Assembly (NCBI RefSeq): GCF_001263175.1
Contig: NZ_CP012332.1
Location: 3,039,501 to 3,103,500 of the forward strand
Source: Vulgatibacter incomptus
GTDB taxonomy: Bacteria; Myxococcota; Myxococcia; Myxococcales; Vulgatibacteraceae
Direction of reading: 5' to 3'
Length of the DNA: 64,000 nucleotides
Below are positions 24,975 through 33,817 of the stretch, piece after piece. The translations under genes were made by a program, and so were the position numbers. Each line of letters starts with the position of its first letter. The stretch's first letter is position 1. The notes beneath the pieces are model-generated. The model had not been told where the DNA came from. It saw nothing but the letters and a program-made list of their open reading frames with translations, and searched no databases.

Positions 24975-27603
24975 TCCCTTCCCACCTTGACGAGCACGGC
25001 CCGGGCGGCGGCGATCTGCGCCTCCCAATCCGCGCCGTCCCACGCCTTGCGGCGGGCGGCGTCCAGGGCGCGGCCGAAGGCGGGCCCCTGGCGGAAGCCC
25101 TGGGCGAGGAGCTCGTCGCCGCCGAAGGCCGGCTCGATCGCCCGGCCCTCCTGCAGCCACCAGTCGATCCACCTGCCGTGGCCGCGGCCTTCGGCGAGGC
25201 CGAGAGCGTAGACGAGCTCCGCAGGGTCCAGGCGCTCGAGGAGCTTCGCCGCGTCGGAGGGCCGCTTCGCCTTGGCGAGGGCCGACACCGCGCGCTTCGC
25301 CTTCTCGGCTCCCTCGCGGAAGCGGCGCCTGGCCTTGTGGCCGCCGGGGATCATCCGATCGAGCGTGGCGCGGTCGGGACGGGGGATCGCCGAGGCCACG
25401 GCGAGCCAGAGGACCTCGGCCTGGGACGGCGCCTCGTCGCCCAGGACGCCGCCGGCGCGAGCGGCCGCCGAGCGGGCGTCCTGCAGCCGCTCGAGGAAGC
25501 CCCGGGTGGCGTCGAAACGCTTGTGGATCACCGGGAGCAGCCGCCATTCCCGGAGGAGGCGGAAGGCCTGGACCACCGCGGGCTCCGCGAGGATCCGATC
25601 GAGCTCGCCCCCGAGGCGCTCGCGGCCGAGGGCGTCGAAGCTCCCCGCCCTGCGTGCGGCTGCCATTAGGCCGAGGGTCTCTGGGGCGAGGCGCAGGTCG
25701 AGGCGGGCGGCGAAGCGCGCGGCCCGGAAGGCGCGAGTGGGATCGTCGTGGAAGCTCAGGCCGTGGAGCACGCGCAGGAAGCCCGCCTTCAGATCGGCGA
25801 GGCCGCCGTAGGGGTCGTGCACGGCTCCCGCCTCGCGCGGATCCACGGAGATCGCGATGGCGTTGAGGGTGAAGTCCCGCCGGAAGAGATCCTGGCGCAG
25901 GCCCGCGTGGAAGGCGACGGTGGGGAGCGCGGCCCTCCGCTCGTAGTGCTCGAAGCGCGCGGACGCGAGGTCGACGCTCGCTCCCCCCGATCTCCGCGAG
26001 AGGGGCCGATCCAGCAGGCGGTGCCGAAGGCCTCGTGGACCTCGACCTCGCCGCCAAAGCGCCGCCTCGCTTCGGCGGCCAGGCGGGGCGCGTCGCCCTC
26101 GAGCACCAGATCCACGTCCCGCACCGGGAGGCCGAGGAGGAGATCGCGGACGGTGCCGCCCACCAGGTGGAGCGGCCGGCCCCACTCTCCCGCGATGGCG
26201 CCGAGGGACTCCACCAGCTCCCACCGCTCGCCGAGGCCCGTGCGAACCTTGTCGAGGATCGACTCCGCCGAGGGCGGCCGGATGCGGCGCCCCGCGGTCG
26301 GCTCCTCGAGCGCGCGGAAGACGGCGCCGCGGGTCAGGATCCCCACCGCGCCGCCGGGAGGATCGCCGACGAGGAGGAGCCGCGACGGGCCCTCGATCAG
26401 CCGCTCCCGCGCCTCGGCAACGGATGCGTCGGCGGGGATCCAGGCGGGGGCGAAGGCGGCGAGCTCGCCCGCGGGCCTGTCGCCGAGGCCGTGGCGGAGC
26501 GCAGCATCCACTTCACGACGGGTGACGACGCCCACGTACTCCAGGGCCGCGCCCTTGCCCTTGGTGAGGGGGAGGGAGTCGATCCGGCGCTGGTGGATCA
26601 GCTCGCCGGCGTCGCGGATCGAGGCTCTTGCGGGGAGGCGAAGGAAGTCGCGAGTGGCGAGCTCGCCGGCACGGCGGCGGTTGCCGAGCGTCTCCTCGAG
26701 GGTGGAGCGGAGGATCGCCTGCGCTTCACGGATCGTGATGTCGCTCAACACAGCGCTTCCGGCGTCCCGATGCCCGCCTCCGCCGATCCGTCGCATTACC
26801 GCTGCGACGTCCACGGCGTCGTCACCCCTCCCGATCACGTCGACGCGATCGCCGCTGCCCGCGAGGAGGAAGGCCGCAGGCCAGTCCTCCGCCGCGCGGA
26901 GCTGCTCCAGGAGCACCGAGAGCTCCGCCTCGTAGCCGGGCAGGTCGAGGGAGAGGAGGACGACCGGGATCCCCGCGATCTCCGCGTGCACGGCGGAGCG
27001 CGACATCTCCTCCAGGAGTTCGAGCTGCCTCGAGGTGTAGCCCTTGGGCACGTAGCGCTCGATCCACTCCATGGGCGCGCCCCACTCCATGCAGCGCGCC
27101 GCGGCGACGAGGTCGAGGGGGCGGGTCCCGGGGAAGGTGAAGTGCCCGGAGTCCTGGTGGATCCCGAGGGCGAAGAGGCCGGCTTGCTCCGGCGTCGGGC
27201 GCAGGCCCGCCTCGTCGAGCTTCATCACGAAGGCCGAAGTGCACGCGGCGACGCGAGGCATCGGGGCTCGGGGGAGATCGCCCTCCGCCGTGGGATGCGT
27301 GTCGAAGGCCAGCACGCTCTCGAAGCGCGGCGCGAGCTCGGCGAGGGGGCCGATCCGCGCGGGATCCGCCGTGTCCGCGACCAGCATCCGGCCCGGCCGC
27401 TCTCCGCCTTCCAGCCTCGATCGCAGCTCCGGAAGCGAGAGGAGCGCCGGCAGTGAACGCTGCTGCTCCTCCCAGAACCGGCGCGTGGTGGCCTCCATCG
27501 AGCCGGGGAGGACCAGCTCGATCCCGGGCTCGAGGAGCCGCAGGGCCACCAGCGATGCGAGGCCGTCGAGATCGGCCGAGAGGTGGGTGGTGGCGACGTC
27601 CAT
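24962..27603 (-). pseudogene. DHH-CBS-tRNA nucleotidyltransferase fusion, frameshifted
   Basis: One ~880-residue gene split over two frames. The first part (from 27603) holds a DHH phosphoesterase (DTH 101-103, GIHQDSGHF 148-156, GGGGH 274-278), a CBS pair (~315-432) and the start of a nucleotidyltransferase (VGGTVRDLLLG 481-491, DVD 496-498, HEAFGTA 523-529). Its frame is lost near residue 540. The rest (SVDLASARFEHY, RDFTLNAIAI, RAFRAARFAARL) continues in the -1 frame to the end. The junction is a six-C run at 25983-25988; one extra base restores an uninterrupted protein. Such fusions are known as A-adding tRNA nucleotidyltransferases. The cause may be a sequencing undercall, a real mutation, or slippage on the run. 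If real, tRNA CCA addition would need another enzyme. Confidence 0.82.
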
Positions 27604-27682
27604 GTCGCCATCCTAAGCGGATGTCGTGAACGGATCCGAAACGAGTTCGACGGCAGCCGCACCTGCTCCCAGGCCGCGGCGT

Positions 27683-27892
27683 CTAGTGCTTCGGCGGCGA
27701 GCGATCGGCGAAGTTCCGCTGGAGGAACTCCCCGTCCTTCGGGGAGAGGTCGAAGCGCCTGCTCGCCTCGTCGATCAAGCGGTAGGGAGGCGTATCGGGC
27801 TCGTCGAGCCTCCGCTCGCCGATCCAGCGAACCGCCTTGCGCAGCGCATCTCCCTTCGGCATCAAATCCCGGACTCGACCCGTATCTGCCAT
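27683..27892 (-). CDS. small conserved-looking hypothetical protein
   Basis: 69-residue basic, helical cytoplasmic protein (GDALRKAVRWIGERRLDEPD, then RLIDEASRRFDLSPKDGEFL). No family is recognised. A start ten codons later (MPKGDALRK) is possible. GGGAG lies 9 bases before the chosen ATG. It sits 79 bases upstream of the DHH-CBS-nucleotidyltransferase gene on the same strand and diverges from the thioredoxin gene. The periodic Leu/Arg pattern and high third-position GC support coding. Confidence 0.62.
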   Translation of the reverse strand: MADTGRVRDLMPKGDALRKAVRWIGERRLDEPDTPPYRLIDEASRRFDLSPKDGEFLQRNFADRSPPKH

Positions 27893-28097
27893 CGTCGCGC
27901 TCCCGTCCCGCCGCCCATTCGGCGGAACCTGCGAGCAAACTTGGGTCGCGGCGGCCGCGGCAACTCGGCCAGGGACCCGCTCCGTCCGCCCCGTGACAAA
28001 ACACCTCGTCGAGGTACCAGCGCTCGCAGATCGGGGCCCGATCGATGGCGGCTGGATGTACGGTGGGCATCGTTTTCGTGGGAAACGGAGGACGTAC

Positions 28098-28964
28098 ATG
28101 GCGGAGGCATCCCCGGCGATCGTCGACGTCGACGAAGCCAGCTTCGAGAAGGAAGTGCTCGAAGAGAGCCGCAGGCGGCCCGTGGTCGTCGATTTCTGGG
28201 CGTCGTGGTGCGCGCCGTGCCGGGTCGTCACGCCGATCCTCGAGAAGCTCGCCAAGGAGCACGATGGCGCCTTCCGCCTGGCGAAGGTGAACGCCGACGA
28301 GAACGAGGCGCTCTCCGACGAGCTCAACGTCCAGGGGATCCCGGCGCTGAAGGCCGTTCGCGACGGCAAGGTCGTGGACGAGCTCACGGGCGCTCTCCCC
28401 GAGTCCGTGATCCGCGCCTGGCTCGAGCGCTTCGTCCCCGGGCCTGCCGACGAGGCCGTCTCCCGTGGCCAGGCGCACGAGGAGGAGGGCAGGCTCAACG
28501 ATGCCAGCCACGCGTACGCGGAGGCCCTCCGGCTCAAGCCGCGCCACGAGGCGGCCCTGGTGGCCCTCGCCCGCCTGGAGCTCGCCGCCGGCGAAGCGGA
28601 GGCCGCGGAGCGGCACCTGGACATGATCCTGGCCCCGGACTCGTCGAAGCACGCGTCGCAGATCGCGGAGCTTCGGCTGAGGATCCGCTCGGCAGGCGCC
28701 GGAGACCTGAGCGAGCTCGAAGAGCGGGTTCGCCGGTCTCCGGACGACCTCGAAGCGAAGGTGAGCCTCGGGAAGGCCCTCGCTGCGGCGGGGAGGCACG
28801 AGGAGGCGCTCTCCGCGCTCCTGGAGGTGGTCCGTGCGAGCCCGCGGCAGGGCCCCGGGGAGGAGGCGCGGCTGGCGATGCTCGACGTCTTCGGCGTCAT
28901 CGGACCGCGCTCGGAGCTCGCGGACGACTTCCGGGCCCGGATGGCCGCAGCGCTCTATCGCTGA
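28098..28964 (+). CDS. thioredoxin-TPR co-chaperone (CnoX/YbbN-like)
   Basis: 288-residue cytoplasmic protein with a thioredoxin domain (residues 1-~108, active site WCAPC at 37-41) followed by tetratricopeptide-like helices to the end. This is the layout of CnoX/YbbN, a holdase that protects proteins from oxidation and hands them to GroEL/DnaK. Unlike E. coli YbbN, which has SxxC, both redox cysteines are present, as in Caulobacter CnoX, so reductase activity is plausible. GGAGG sits 6 bases before the ATG. The longer upstream frame is rejected as it crosses the divergent promoter region. Confidence 0.88.
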   Translation: MAEASPAIVDVDEASFEKEVLEESRRRPVVVDFWASWCAPCRVVTPILEKLAKEHDGAFRLAKVNADENEALSDELNVQGIPALKAVRDGKVVDELTGALPESVIRAWLERFVPGPADEAVSRGQAHEEEGRLNDASHAYAEALRLKPRHEAALVALARLELAAGEAEAAERHLDMILAPDSSKHASQIAELRLRIRSAGAGDLSELEERVRRSPDDLEAKVSLGKALAAAGRHEEALSALLEVVRASPRQGPGEEARLAMLDVFGVIGPRSELADDFRARMAAALYR

Positions 28965-29023
28965 CGCCGCGATACGAGCCGATCCTTTCCTGCATCAGCT
29001 CCAAGTAGTACAAGGCCAGCCCT

Positions 29024-31303
29024 ATGCGTTTCCTCACCCTCACGGCAGCCTGCCTCACAGCCGCCTCCCTCGCCGCCTGCAGCTCGAGCGATCGCTCGCG
29101 CGAGCCGCGCACCGACGCGGAGCCCGCGGTCCTGGCGCCCCCGAAGCTCGCCGACCCCGCCTTCCTCGAGCAATACGCCGAGACGTTCCGCTTCCGCCTG
29201 GGAAGGCCGAGCAAGATCGCGCTGACGCCGAAGGGCGACGCGGTGCTCTTCCTTCGCTCGAGCCCGCGGAGCTTCGTGAACGACCTGTGGAGCTTCGACC
29301 CGGCGACCGGGGAGGAACGCCGCCTCCTCACCGCAGAGGAGATCCTCCAGGGCGGCGCCGAGAGGCTCTCCGCCGAGGAGCTCGCCCGCCGCGAGCGCAT
29401 GAGGCAGGCCGCTCGCGGGATCGCCTCCTTCCAGCTCTCCAAGGACGGTGAGCGGATCCTGGTGCCCCTCTCCGAGCGCCTCTTCGTGATCGAGCGGCGC
29501 ACGGGCAAGGTCAAGGAGCTGCCGGCCGAGGGAGGCTCGCCGAGCGATCCCCGCTTCTCGCCGGACGGCCAGAAGGTCGCGGTGGTGCGCGACGGGGACC
29601 TCTGGGTGATCGAGGTGGAGTCGGGCAACCAGCGCCGCCTCACCACGCGCTCCTCGCCCACCGTCACCAACGGCCTCGCCGAGTTCGTGGCGCAGGAGGA
29701 GATGGACCGCTTCGAGGGCTACTGGTGGTCACCGGGCGGGAAGCTGATCGCCTTTGAGGAGGCAGACACCCAGGGTGTCGAGAACGCCTACATCGCGGAT
29801 CCGACGAAGCCCCAGGCGGAACCCCAGAGCTGGCCGTACCCGCGCCCCGGCAAGCAGAACGTCTCGGTTCGCCTCGGAATCGCGCCGGTGACGGGCGGAA
29901 AGCCGGTGTGGGTGAGCTGGGACCGCGACCGCTATCCCTACCTCGCGAAGGTGACCTGGCAGGAAGAGGCACCCCTGAGCCTGTTGGTGCAGAACCGCGC
30001 CCAGACCGAGAGCGTGCTCCTCGCCGTCCAGGCGTCCACCGGCGAGACGCGAACCTTGCTGACGGAGAAGGACTCCGCCTGGGTCAACCTCGACCAGGAC
30101 GTCCCGCGCTGGCTCCCCGACGGCGAGGGCTTCCTCTGGACCACCGAGCGCAACGGCGCGTGGCAGCTCGAGCTCCACGATCGCGACGGCGGGCTCGTTC
30201 GTGCCCTGACCGCTCCCGACCTCGGCTACCGCCGGCTCCTCGCCGTCGACGGGAAGCGCAAGACGGCGATCGTCGCGGCCTCGCCGAACGCCACCGAGCG
30301 CCAGCTCTACCAGGTCTCCCTGGGCGCCTCGGAATCCGGAGCTCCCTCGGAGCCCAAGGCGCTGACCACGGATCCGGGCGAGCACGACGCGACCTTCGCG
30401 GCCGATCACTCGCTCTACGTCCACACGCTCTCCTCGCTCGCCGGCGAGCAGCGCTTCACCGTGCGCCGCGGCGACGGCCACCCCTTCGGCGAGCTGCGGT
30501 CGGTGGCGGAAGCGCCCGCCTTCCTGCCGAACCTCGAGCTCGTCGAGCTCGCGAGCGAGCACGCCATGCGGGCGGCGCTGGTGCGTCCGCGCAACTTCGA
30601 TCCCAAGCTGCGCTACCCGGTGATCGTCTACGTCTACGCCGGTCCCCACGCTCAGGTCGTGACCGCGGCGAGGGAGAAGTGGCTCCTGCAGCAGTGGATC
30701 GCCGACCACGGCTTCGTGGTGGTCTCGGTGGACGGGCGCGGGACGCCGGCCCGCGGGCGCGCCTGGGAGCGCGCCATCCACGGCAACCTCATCGACGTCC
30801 CGCTGGCCGATCAGGTCGCGGGGCTCAAGGCGCTCGGCGCTCGCTTCCCCGAGCTCGACATGGAGCGGGTGGGGATCTACGGCTGGTCGTTCGGCGGCTA
30901 CTTCTCGTCGATGGCCGCGATGCAGCGGCCGGACGTCTACAAGGCCGCGGTCGCCGGAGCGCCGGTGGCCGACTGGCTCGACTACGACACGCACTACACG
31001 GAGCGCTACCTCGGCCTCCCCCAGGCGAACCCGGAGGGCTACCGGAAGAGCTCGGTGCTCAGCTACGCGTCGGAGCTCTCGCGGCCGTTCCTGCTGATCC
31101 ACGGGACCGCGGACGACAACGTCTACTTCGCCCACGCGCTGAAGATGTCGGACGCCCTCTTCCGCGCCGGGAAGAGGCACGACTTCCTCCCGCTGGCGGG
31201 GTTCACGCACATGGTGCCGGATCCGCTCGTGACCACGCGCCTCTACACGAGGATCACCTCGTTCTTCGAGGAGCACCTGGGCGCGCCGGTGGCGCAGCCC
31301 TAG
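29024..31303 (+). CDS. S9-family (dipeptidyl peptidase IV-like) peptidase lipoprotein
   Basis: 759-residue serine peptidase with lipobox LAAC (Cys ~19), so probably anchored in the envelope facing the periplasm or outside. Residues ~60-520 form the DPPIV N-terminal beta-propeller. The alpha/beta-hydrolase domain carries Ser622 in GWSFGGY, the Asp pair 697/698 in HGTADDNVYF and His729. The double-Glu region EFVAQEEMDR that anchors the substrate N-terminus in DPPIV is present (~223-232), which supports X-Pro dipeptidyl peptidase activity. Its stop overlaps the convergent DUF72 gene by 4 bases. Likely role: peptide scavenging during predation or growth on protein. Confidence 0.92.
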   Translation: MRFLTLTAACLTAASLAACSSSDRSREPRTDAEPAVLAPPKLADPAFLEQYAETFRFRLGRPSKIALTPKGDAVLFLRSSPRSFVNDLWSFDPATGEERRLLTAEEILQGGAERLSAEELARRERMRQAARGIASFQLSKDGERILVPLSERLFVIERRTGKVKELPAEGGSPSDPRFSPDGQKVAVVRDGDLWVIEVESGNQRRLTTRSSPTVTNGLAEFVAQEEMDRFEGYWWSPGGKLIAFEEADTQGVENAYIADPTKPQAEPQSWPYPRPGKQNVSVRLGIAPVTGGKPVWVSWDRDRYPYLAKVTWQEEAPLSLLVQNRAQTESVLLAVQASTGETRTLLTEKDSAWVNLDQDVPRWLPDGEGFLWTTERNGAWQLELHDRDGGLVRALTAPDLGYRRLLAVDGKRKTAIVAASPNATERQLYQVSLGASESGAPSEPKALTTDPGEHDATFAADHSLYVHTLSSLAGEQRFTVRRGDGHPFGELRSVAEAPAFLPNLELVELASEHAMRAALVRPRNFDPKLRYPVIVYVYAGPHAQVVTAAREKWLLQQWIADHGFVVVSVDGRGTPARGRAWERAIHGNLIDVPLADQVAGLKALGARFPELDMERVGIYGWSFGGYFSSMAAMQRPDVYKAAVAGAPVADWLDYDTHYTERYLGLPQANPEGYRKSSVLSYASELSRPFLLIHGTADDNVYFAHALKMSDALFRAGKRHDFLPLAGFTHMVPDPLVTTRLYTRITSFFEEHLGAPVAQP

Positions 31304-32052
31304 GCTTCCTCGCGCACCTCCTCGGCGTGCGGGAGCGGCTCGCCGAGGAGCTCGGAGAGGTCGAGGGCGTCGAGGAGGGCGGCGCCCTTCCGGTCGTTGT
31401 TGAAGAAGACGTAGGCGTCGCGGCCCGTGTCGCGGAGCTCGAGGGCCACCTCCTCCATCGCCTCCTTCCCGTAGCGCCCGCCGTACCTGGCCGAGGTCCC
31501 GTGGAAGCGCAGGTAGCGGAAGTCTCCCGTCGAATGCGGCGGGAGCTCCGGGAGCAGGTCGTGCTCGCAGATCGCCGCGCCGTAGCGGTCGAGGAGCTCG
31601 AGGATGGGCTCGTCATACCAGGCGATCGCACGGAACTCGAAGACGTGCCTCACGTCGCTGGGCAGGGCCTGGAGGAAGCGCTCGAGCCGCACCGGGTTGG
31701 CGGTCTTCCAGTTGGGCGGGAGCTGCCAGAGCACCGGCCCCAGCTTCGGCCCGAGCCTGCGGAGGGGCGCGAAGAACCGCTCGAGCCCCTGGCCGACGTC
31801 GCGCAGCTTGCGGGTGTGGGTCAGGTAGCGGCTGCCCTTGCAGGCGAAGAGGAAGCCGCGCGGCGTCTGCTCGCGCCAGCGATCGACGGCCTTCTCGGTG
31901 GGCAGGCGGTAGAAGGTCGCGTTGAGCTCCACCGTCGTGAAGACCTCGGCGTAGCGCGGCAGCCACCGCGTCTGTGCGAGGCCCTCCGGATAGAGGAGCC
32001 GGCGCCAATGCGGATACGACCAACCGCTCGTGCCCAGGCGCACGCGTCCCAT
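31300..32052 (-). CDS. DUF72 (YecE-like) family protein
   Basis: 250-residue TIM-barrel-like cytoplasmic protein. The N-terminus VRLGTSGWSYPHWR..YP is diagnostic of DUF72. Family segments TVELNATFYRLPT, W-R-E-Q-T-P-R-G-F-L-F-A-C-K, LWQLPPNW, FEFRAIAWYD and a C-terminal YVFFNNDRKG are all present. The biochemical function of the family is unknown. The ATG directly before the signature is used; a longer start 16 codons upstream adds unconserved residues. Confidence 0.9.
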   Translation of the reverse strand: MGRVRLGTSGWSYPHWRRLLYPEGLAQTRWLPRYAEVFTTVELNATFYRLPTEKAVDRWREQTPRGFLFACKGSRYLTHTRKLRDVGQGLERFFAPLRRLGPKLGPVLWQLPPNWKTANPVRLERFLQALPSDVRHVFEFRAIAWYDEPILELLDRYGAAICEHDLLPELPPHSTGDFRYLRFHGTSARYGGRYGKEAMEEVALELRDTGRDAYVFFNNDRKGAALLDALDLSELLGEPLPHAEEVREEA

Positions 32053-32129
32053 GAGGCCATGATGGTCATCGCGGAGCCGTGTCGGAGGGTCGTGCGACAC
32101 TTCCGTCTTTCGAGACGGGAGGCCACGAG

Positions 32130-32756
32130 ATGACGGACCCGACTGCGTGCGACGAAGCGGAGGTCTTGGTACTCGATCTGGAGACCCGGCGGGCCTTCGC
32201 CGAGGTGGAGGGCGGGCGTCCGGATCTCCTCGGCCTCTCCCTGGCCGTGGTCTGGTCCTACGAGCGCGAGGCGTTCACCCCGTATTTCGAAGGCGACGCC
32301 GGTGCCTTGATCGATCGCCTGCTGGGCGCGCGGCTCGTCGTCGGCTTCAACCACGTGGGCTTCGATCTCGAGGTCCTGCGACCGTACGCGGAGCATCGTG
32401 AGATCGACGGGGTGCGCTGCTTCGATCTCCTCGTCGATCTCCGCTCCCGCCTCGGGCATCGTGTGAGCCTCGAGAGCTGCTGCTCGGCCACCCTCGGCAG
32501 CCGCAAGGCCGGCGACGGGCTCCAGGCGATCGAGTGGTTCCGCCAGGGGCGCCTCGCCGAGCTCGAGCACTATTGCCGCGAGGACGTGCGCCTCACCCGC
32601 GACCTCTTCGATCACGGGCGGTCCCACGGACAAATCCAGGTGCGGAAGAGGAGCCCGAGCGGCGAGTGGCACACCGCGACCGTGCCAGTGTCCTGGCCGA
32701 TTCCTGACGCGGAGGCCGAGGGGAGCCTCGGCGGAGGCTCCCCTTCGTCGACGTGA
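32130..32756 (+). CDS. YprB-like ribonuclease H-fold exonuclease domain protein
   Basis: 208-residue protein with the RNase H-like exonuclease core: Asp16-x-Glu18 (LDLE), Asp79 in NHVGFD, and Tyr148-xxx-Asp152 (HYCRED) as the DEDDy catalytic set. SLESCC and ELEHYCREDVRLT resemble YprB and the nuclease domains of some helicases. No helicase part is attached, so a partner or a stand-alone 3'-5' exonuclease is possible. GGGAGG lies just upstream of the ATG. A hairpin shared with the convergent pyrophosphatase gene follows it. Confidence 0.75.
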   Translation: MTDPTACDEAEVLVLDLETRRAFAEVEGGRPDLLGLSLAVVWSYEREAFTPYFEGDAGALIDRLLGARLVVGFNHVGFDLEVLRPYAEHREIDGVRCFDLLVDLRSRLGHRVSLESCCSATLGSRKAGDGLQAIEWFRQGRLAELEHYCREDVRLTRDLFDHGRSHGQIQVRKRSPSGEWHTATVPVSWPIPDAEAEGSLGGGSPSST

Positions 32757-32780
32757 ACCGGCGGGTTCGCGTCATCGCGT

Positions 32781-32807
32781 TCCGGAGGGAACGGGCGCCC
32801 CTCCGGA
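32781..32807. terminator. bidirectional hairpin between convergent genes
   Basis: TCCGGAGGG and CCCTCCGGA form a perfect 9-base stem around a 9-base loop. It lies in the 61-base gap between the YprB-like gene and ppa. It lacks a T-run on either side, so it is a structural guess. Confidence 0.45.
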
Positions 32808-32817
32808 CGGGGCGAGG

Positions 32818-33537
32818 CTACTTCTTGCGCGAGCGCTTCGCCTTGGGCGCCGGCGGGGCCTCGGCGGCAGCCTTCGCAGGGGCCTTGCGCTGGCGCTTCA
32901 CGGGCTTCTCCGCGGGAGCCGGCTCGACGGCCTCGACGGAGGGCATGATCGGCTTCGAGGTCACGGGAGCGCTCGGCGGGCCCGCCTGGTAGTTCGCGAT
33001 CAGCTCGGGGCGGTTCTTGTTGTAGAGGTCGATCCCGTCGCGCAGCACCGCGAGGGCCTCGCGCCTGCCGAGCGGATCGGAGACCACCACGGTCTTGCGC
33101 TCCAGCGCCTTGTAGTCCTCGAAGAAGCGCTTGATCTCGCGGAGGCGGTGCGGCGGGAGCTGCCAAAGATCCGAGTAGGAGGCGTACTCGGGATCGTCCG
33201 CGTGGACGGCGATGAGCTTGTCGTCCTCGCCCTTCTCGTCCCGCATCTTCATCACGCCGATGACCTTGGCGCGCATCATCGCGAGGCTGGCGATCGGCTC
33301 CTGGCAGAACACGAGGACGTCGAGGGGATCGCCGTCATCGCAGTAGGTGCGCGGCACGAAGCCGTAGTTGGCCGGGTAGTAGACCGCCGAGAAGAGGATC
33401 CGGTCGACCATGAGGAGACCGGAGACCTTGTCCAGCTCGTACTTCACCTTGGATCCCATCGGGATCTCGATGATGGCCGGGATCGGGTCTTCGAGGTTTT
33501 CCGGCAGCTCGACGTCGTGCCAGGGGTGGTACGCCAC
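32818..33537 (-). CDS. ppa: inorganic pyrophosphatase with basic C-terminal tail
   Basis: Family I soluble pyrophosphatase that hydrolyses PPi. The signature DDGDPLD is at 67-73, with the metal-binding Asps in place. Other family segments are [20 protein letters not shown] and IKRFFEDYK. The catalytic domain ends near residue 180. About 55 extra residues follow, the last 30 rich in Lys, Arg, Ala and Pro ([15 protein letters not shown] and so on). Ordinary family I enzymes lack this tail. A GTG start has AGGAG 6 bases upstream. The leader holds a 12-base inverted repeat. Confidence 0.93.
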   Translation of the reverse strand: MAYHPWHDVELPENLEDPIPAIIEIPMGSKVKYELDKVSGLLMVDRILFSAVYYPANYGFVPRTYCDDGDPLDVLVFCQEPIASLAMMRAKVIGVMKMRDEKGEDDKLIAVHADDPEYASYSDLWQLPPHRLREIKRFFEDYKALERKTVVVSDPLGRREALAVLRDGIDLYNKNRPELIANYQAGPPSAPVTSKPIMPSVEAVEPAPAEKPVKRQRKAPAKAAAEAPPAPKAKRSRKK

Positions 33538-33552
33538 GGTGTGCTCCTATGA

Positions 33553-33632
33553 GACGAAAGGGAGGCCTCGTTCGGGTGATCCGGGTCGGCCTCGCGGCGG
33601 GGCGCATCCAACGCACCTCTCTCCCTTTCGTC
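33553..33632 (-). promoter_or_regulatory. long-range 12-base inverted repeat upstream of ppa
   Basis: GACGAAAGGGAG and CTCCCTTTCGTC are perfect reverse complements 56 bases apart. The near arm ends about 16 bases before the ppa start codon. Transcribed from upstream, the arms could pair in the leader RNA. Two operator half-sites are the alternative. Function unknown. Confidence 0.45.
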
Positions 33633-33817
33633 AAGCCCGGTCGTGCATCGGTGGCATCCAAATAGGAACTCCGCTTCCGAGCGCGGCAGATCCGTTCGCG
33701 TGTTTCACCGCGGATCGCGCGTGGATCGCCAGCGGGACGAGCGGCGCGCTCCTTGCTGCGCTGGACTCTGAGCCCGCTGCGGCAACCGGGCCGCGGGGCT
33801 TCGGAGGCGCGAAGGAG

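Noticed and set aside
25980-25992. Programmed -1 frameshift in the DHH-CBS-nucleotidyltransferase gene
   Set aside because: The 0-frame codons around the run (CGG GGG GAG) do not form a good X-XXY-YYZ heptamer. A missing base is the simpler explanation, though slippage is not excluded.
33657-33673. TGGCAT followed by a purine-rich stretch, as a possible third sigma-54 promoter
   Set aside because: The base pair 12 positions after GG is GG, not GC, so the essential -12 element is missing.
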